8,931 nucleotides of DNA from Clostridia bacterium (GTDB taxonomy: Bacteria > Bacillota > Clostridia > Christensenellales > Aristaeellaceae). The first letter of the stretch is position 1, and every line of letters begins with the position of its first letter. The notes below the pieces were generated by a model, which saw only the letters and a list, made by a program, of their open reading frames with translations, did not search any database and was not told where the DNA came from. Where the stretch lies: contig JAUNBY010000109.1 in NCBI GenBank assembly GCA_030526935.1, forward strand, positions 1 to 8,931, written 5' to 3'. The position numbers and the translations under genes were made by a program. Below, one piece after another: positions 6,128-8,931 of the stretch.

Positions 6128-7443
6128 CGACGAAAGCGCCTGTGGACGTAGGCTTACAGTCGCCTAAAAAGAATCGCGAACTCAAAAACGTAATGGACTT
6201 CGCTCAGGTGATGCTGAGCTACCATTCCAATGAGAACGTCGCGCACTTCCAGCATGTTAAGAGGTACACCCGGCTGTTGTGCTACAAGTACAACGACCTG
6301 TTCCCGGAAAAGGCCATGCCAAGGCTGACGATGGAGTTTATCTGCGAGGGCGCGGGCCTTCACGACATAGGAAAGATATCCGTCCCCGACAGCCTGCTTC
6401 AGAAAAAAGCGCCTCTCAGTACGAAGGAGTACGAAGAGATCAAGCAGCATACCGTAGCGGGCGCCCAGATCATCGACCGCATGGCCGAGATATACAAATT
6501 GGGCGACGAAGCGCATCTGCTCAGAAACATCTGCCTTTACCACCACGAGCGCTACGACGGAAGCGGCTATCCCGATGGGCTGAAGGGCGACGAAATACCG
6601 ATCGAGGCGCAGTTCGTCTCCGTGACCGAGGTATACGACGCGCTGATAGAGGACAACTACAAAGACGCCATATCCCACGACGAAGCCATCGAAAAAATCA
6701 TCTCCGGCGAATGCGGGGCGTTCAACCCGGACATCATACTCTGCCTTAAGCTCATAGAAAACGACCTTAAGCTTCTAAGGCAGGTCGGAACGCTCGACCG
6801 CATGGATCTGCTCGAACAGGTGTACAGCAAGAACCGGCGTTCCTACTGGAAGGTCAAGCGCGGCATGGACGTTTCCATATCCTTCGTGGCTCTCGTGGTT
6901 TTGTCGCCCCTGATGGGTCTCATAGCGGCCGCCATATACCTGGATGACCCCAAGGGAAGCCCCATATTCAAGCAAACGCGCCTCGGCCGGCATAAAAAGC
7001 CGTTCACCATGTATAAATTCAGGACGATGGTGGTAGACGCGGAAGCGCGCAAGAAGGAGCTTGAAAAGCTCAACCAGAAGGACGGCCCGGCCTTCAAGAT
7101 AGCAAACGACCCCCGCATAACGAGGGTGGGCCGCATACTTCGCAAGACGAGTCTGGACGAACTTCCGCAGCTTGTGAACATATTAAAGGGCGATATGGCC
7201 ATAGTAGGCCCCAGGCCGCCGCTTCCCGACGAGGTGCAGCAGTACAGCCGCTATCACGAGATTCGCCTGAGCGTTACGCCCGGGCTTACCTGCGAATGGC
7301 AGTCCCAGCCCAAGCGCGACGAGATAGGCTTCGACACATGGGTCGATATGGACGTAAGCTACATAGGAACGCGCTCCATATGGAGGGACATCAGAATCAT
7401 ACTTAAAACCGTGCTCGCGGTGTTGAGCAGGTCGGGAAGCTGA
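6124..7443 (+). CDS. HD-GYP domain fused to initiating phosphoglycosyl transferase
   Basis: This 439-residue two-domain protein joins a cyclic-dinucleotide phosphodiesterase-like domain to the enzyme that starts repeat-unit assembly. Residues about 25-212 are HD-GYP: E37xxxH41, H80-D81-IGK, H109, H140-H141-E, GYP at 148-150 and GxFNP at 198-202, so nearly all the metal ligands known from the family are present. The usual Asp of the ADxxDAL motif is Glu169, and the usual Arg three residues after the first His is His44. A short helical linker (about 212-240) leads to a Bac_transf/monotopic transferase domain (about 241-435). This has the basic KRGMD entry, one hydrophobic reentrant segment (250-272) broken by S261-P262, KFRTM (298-302), the catalytic pair D345-E346 and VGPRPP (361-366). 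It would transfer a hexose- or HexNAc-1-phosphate to undecaprenyl phosphate. The HD half takes the place of the extra N-terminal region of WbaP/WcaJ-type enzymes. GAAAGGAG (6107-6114) precedes the ATG. Whether the HD half hydrolyses or only senses a nucleotide is unknown. Confidence 0.88.
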   Translation: MTTKAPVDVGLQSPKKNRELKNVMDFAQVMLSYHSNENVAHFQHVKRYTRLLCYKYNDLFPEKAMPRLTMEFICEGAGLHDIGKISVPDSLLQKKAPLSTKEYEEIKQHTVAGAQIIDRMAEIYKLGDEAHLLRNICLYHHERYDGSGYPDGLKGDEIPIEAQFVSVTEVYDALIEDNYKDAISHDEAIEKIISGECGAFNPDIILCLKLIENDLKLLRQVGTLDRMDLLEQVYSKNRRSYWKVKRGMDVSISFVALVVLSPLMGLIAAAIYLDDPKGSPIFKQTRLGRHKKPFTMYKFRTMVVDAEARKKELEKLNQKDGPAFKIANDPRITRVGRILRKTSLDELPQLVNILKGDMAIVGPRPPLPDEVQQYSRYHEIRLSVTPGLTCEWQSQPKRDEIGFDTWVDMDVSYIGTRSIWRDIRIILKTVLAVLSRSGS

Positions 7444-7469
7444 GCGGCGGGCAACGAAAGAGGTGGATT

Positions 7470-8687
7470 ATGGAAAAATTGGAGTATAATATCGTCGTCG
7501 CGGGAACGGGATACGTGGGTCTTTCCAACGCGGTGCTTCTCGCGCAGAAAAACCGCGTTACCGCGGTGGACATAATAGCTGAGAAAGCCGATATGATCAA
7601 CCGCCGCGAAAGCCCCATTATGGATGCGGAGATAATCGATTATCTCGCCCATAAACAGCTCGACCTCAAGGCCGTGACGGACGCGAAATACGCTTACGCC
7701 GACGCGGATTTCGTTATCGTCTCGACGCCTACCAACTACGATCCGGACAAAAACCACTTCGACACCTCGTCGGTAGAGAGCGTCGTCGAACAGGTCATTG
7801 AAATAAATCCCGACGCCGTCATAGTCATAAAATCGACCGTGCCGGTCGGATATACCGAATCGCTCAGGGAAAAGTACCATTGCGACAACATACTTTTCAG
7901 TCCCGAGTTTCTGCGCGAGGGCAAGGCGCTTTACGACTGCCTGTATCCCAGCCGCATTATAGTGGGCGTTCCGGAGGGCAACCGGAGGCTGGAGAAGGCC
8001 GCGCGCGTATTCGCCGACTTGTTGGCGGGGGGCGCGATAAAGGAAAACATCCCCACGCTTTTCATGAACCCGACAGAGGCCGAGGCCGTGAAACTTTTCG
8101 CCAACACCTATCTTGCTCTCCGCGTGAGTTTCTTTAACGAACTGGACACCTACGCCGAGGTTCGGGGACTGAGCACTAAGTCCATAATCGACGGGGTATC
8201 GCTCGACCCGCGAATAGGCAGCCATTACAACAACCCCTCCTTCGGCTACGGCGGGTACTGCCTGCCCAAGGACACAAAGCAGCTCCTCGCCAATTACTAC
8301 AGCGTACCCAACAATATAATCGGAGCCATAGTCGAGGCCAACAGGACGCGCAAGGACTTCATCGCCGAAAGGATTCTCGCGAAGGCCGGCTATCCCGCCA
8401 ATCCCAAGCCCATAGTCGGCGTTTACCGTCTCACGATGAAGGCCGGGTCGGACAACTTCCGCCAGAGCAGCATACAGGGCGTCATGAAGCGCGTGAAGGC
8501 CAAGGGCATAGAAATGGTGGTTTACGAGCCGTCGCTTAAGCAGGACGATTTCTACAACAGCCGCGTCATCCGCGACCTCGACCAGTTCAAGGCCATGACC
8601 GACGTCATAATCGCCAACCGCTTCACCGACGAACTCGTCGACGTGAAGGACAAGGTCTATACCAGGGATCTGTTCAGGCGCGATTAG
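7470..8687 (+). CDS. ugd: UDP-glucose 6-dehydrogenase
   Basis: This 405-residue cytosolic enzyme oxidises UDP-glucose to UDP-glucuronic acid with two NAD+, supplying an acidic sugar donor. The N-terminal NAD-binding fold has GTGYVG (12-17) and the acidic residue D34 after the second strand. STPTN (85-89), KSTVPVG (121-127) and SPEFLREG (144-151) follow. The central domain has K208 and N212 in AVKLFANTYLALR, and R248 in SLDPRIG. The active-site cysteine is C264 in GYGGYCLPKDTKQL, with K267 and D268. The C-terminal UDP-binding domain spans about 314-400. The size fits the short bacterial class (HasB/Ugd, about 390-400 residues). UDP-GlcA is the best guess; the related GDP-mannose and UDP-ManNAc dehydrogenases are usually longer and differ around the cysteine loop. 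A GAGGTG site (7460-7465) precedes the ATG, 26 bases after the fusion gene, so it is probably the third gene of the same operon. Confidence 0.92.
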   Translation: MEKLEYNIVVAGTGYVGLSNAVLLAQKNRVTAVDIIAEKADMINRRESPIMDAEIIDYLAHKQLDLKAVTDAKYAYADADFVIVSTPTNYDPDKNHFDTSSVESVVEQVIEINPDAVIVIKSTVPVGYTESLREKYHCDNILFSPEFLREGKALYDCLYPSRIIVGVPEGNRRLEKAARVFADLLAGGAIKENIPTLFMNPTEAEAVKLFANTYLALRVSFFNELDTYAEVRGLSTKSIIDGVSLDPRIGSHYNNPSFGYGGYCLPKDTKQLLANYYSVPNNIIGAIVEANRTRKDFIAERILAKAGYPANPKPIVGVYRLTMKAGSDNFRQSSIQGVMKRVKAKGIEMVVYEPSLKQDDFYNSRVIRDLDQFKAMTDVIIANRFTDELVDVKDKVYTRDLFRRD

Positions 8688-8695
8688 AATCGCGC
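8678..8695. repeat. 8-bp inverted repeat across the ugd stop codon
   Basis: GCGCGATT (8678-8685) and AATCGCGC (8688-8695) are perfect complements around two bases, and the TAG stop (8685-8687) lies in the centre. An mRNA hairpin would form with a six-base loop if the central A-T pairs stay open. No T run follows, so it is not an intrinsic terminator on its own. Confidence 0.55.
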
Positions 8696-8708
8696 GACGC
8701 GCGGCGCC

Positions 8709-8761
8709 CCGCCGAATAAACCGCGATATAACGGCCTGTATGCGGTCTGGCGGCGGCTTTT
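8709..8761 (+). terminator. Weak terminator candidate after ugd
   Basis: Two nested pairings, CCGCC (8709-8713) with GGCGG (8749-8753) and ACCGC (8720-8724) with GCGGT (8742-8746), form an interrupted stem. It is followed after a few bases by TTTT (8758-8761). The T run is short and the stem imperfect. The location, just after the last gene of the block, is what makes it plausible. Confidence 0.3.
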
Positions 8762-8798
8762 CGGTTACTGTTCACCCTTGTTTCGTCAACTGGGTAAT

Positions 8799-8813
8799 TC
8801 AATTCGGAATTGA
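8799..8813. repeat. 15-bp odd palindrome in the 3' non-coding region
   Basis: TCAATTC (8799-8805) and GAATTGA (8807-8813) are exact complements around a single G. The AT-rich palindrome stands out from the GC-rich surroundings. It could be a protein-binding site or the end of a small repeat element; nothing here decides between them. Confidence 0.45.
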
Positions 8814-8931
8814 GGCGGGGATAGTCGTCACGTCGCAGATAAAGCTGGACTTGTCCGCAAAGCTGCTTTAAGCTTTGCCTTCCCCTCTGGGGGTCGCAGA
8901 CCGCGCGAAGCGCCAGGTGCCCGCCGCAGCG
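8814..8931. other. Non-coding right end, hairpin-rich, possible dispersed repeat
   Basis: No reading frame with a start and ribosome site is visible between the ugd stop and the window end. This part holds a 7-bp hairpin (GCAAAGC 8857-8863 with GCTTTGC 8872-8878, loop of eight) and then CCCC-TCT-GGGG (8882-8892). The segment containing GCCTTCCCCTCTGGGGG (8877-8893) resembles, from memory, a small GC-rich repeat scattered through gut Clostridia genomes, but the match is partial and I cannot confirm it. Confidence 0.3.

Noticed and set aside
7359..8225. A 288-codon open frame antisense to ugd
   Set aside because: It lies opposite a clear dehydrogenase gene, shows no domain, and arises from the GC-rich codon pattern of the real gene.

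Overview
The window is a stretch of a bacterial surface-polysaccharide (capsule, exopolysaccharide or similar) biosynthesis locus. The coding DNA is GC-rich, yet isoleucine is very often written ATA. The Shine-Dalgarno sites are strong and AGGAGG-like, and the promoters look like sigma-A/sigma-70 sites with near-consensus hexamers. Together with the look of the proteins this suggests an anaerobic Firmicutes/Clostridia-type genome. That is an inference: no rRNA or lineage marker is present.

Layout. Two gene blocks diverge from an AT-rich regulatory island of about 200 bp (roughly 4743-4948). The leftward block (minus strand) reads: hexapeptide-repeat acyltransferase (4742-4194), GT4 glycosyltransferase with a cysteine-rich insert (4173-2926), second GT4 glycosyltransferase (2828-1656), and Wzx-type multi-spanning flippase (1659-121). 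The rightward block (plus strand) reads: GT4 glycosyltransferase (4949-6127), a fusion of an HD-GYP cyclic-dinucleotide phosphodiesterase domain with an initiating phosphoglycosyl transferase (6124-7443), and UDP-glucose 6-dehydrogenase (7470-8687). Genes within each block are tightly spaced, and two junctions are ATGA overlaps.

How the genes could work together. The phosphoglycosyl transferase half of the fusion would load the first sugar-phosphate onto undecaprenyl phosphate at the cytoplasmic face. Three GT4 enzymes would extend the repeat unit, Ugd would supply UDP-glucuronic acid (so an acidic polymer is likely), the acyltransferase could decorate it with acetyl groups, and the flippase would move the lipid-linked unit across the membrane. 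No polymerase, chain-length regulator or ligase lies inside the window, so the locus is incomplete here.

The most striking feature is the HD-GYP/phosphoglycosyl transferase fusion. It would place a cyclic-dinucleotide-hydrolysing or -sensing domain on the same chain as the committed step of polymer assembly. All recognisable HD-GYP metal-ligand positions are filled (one Asp is replaced by Glu), and the transferase Asp-Glu dyad is present, so both halves look intact.

Edges. At the left end, a consensus promoter (TTGACA, 18 bp, TATAAT) on the minus strand points out of the window toward an unseen gene. At the right end, 244 bp after ugd hold no convincing gene but several inverted repeats, a weak terminator candidate and sequence that may belong to a dispersed repeat. 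No tRNA, rRNA, CRISPR array, transposase or integrase was seen.
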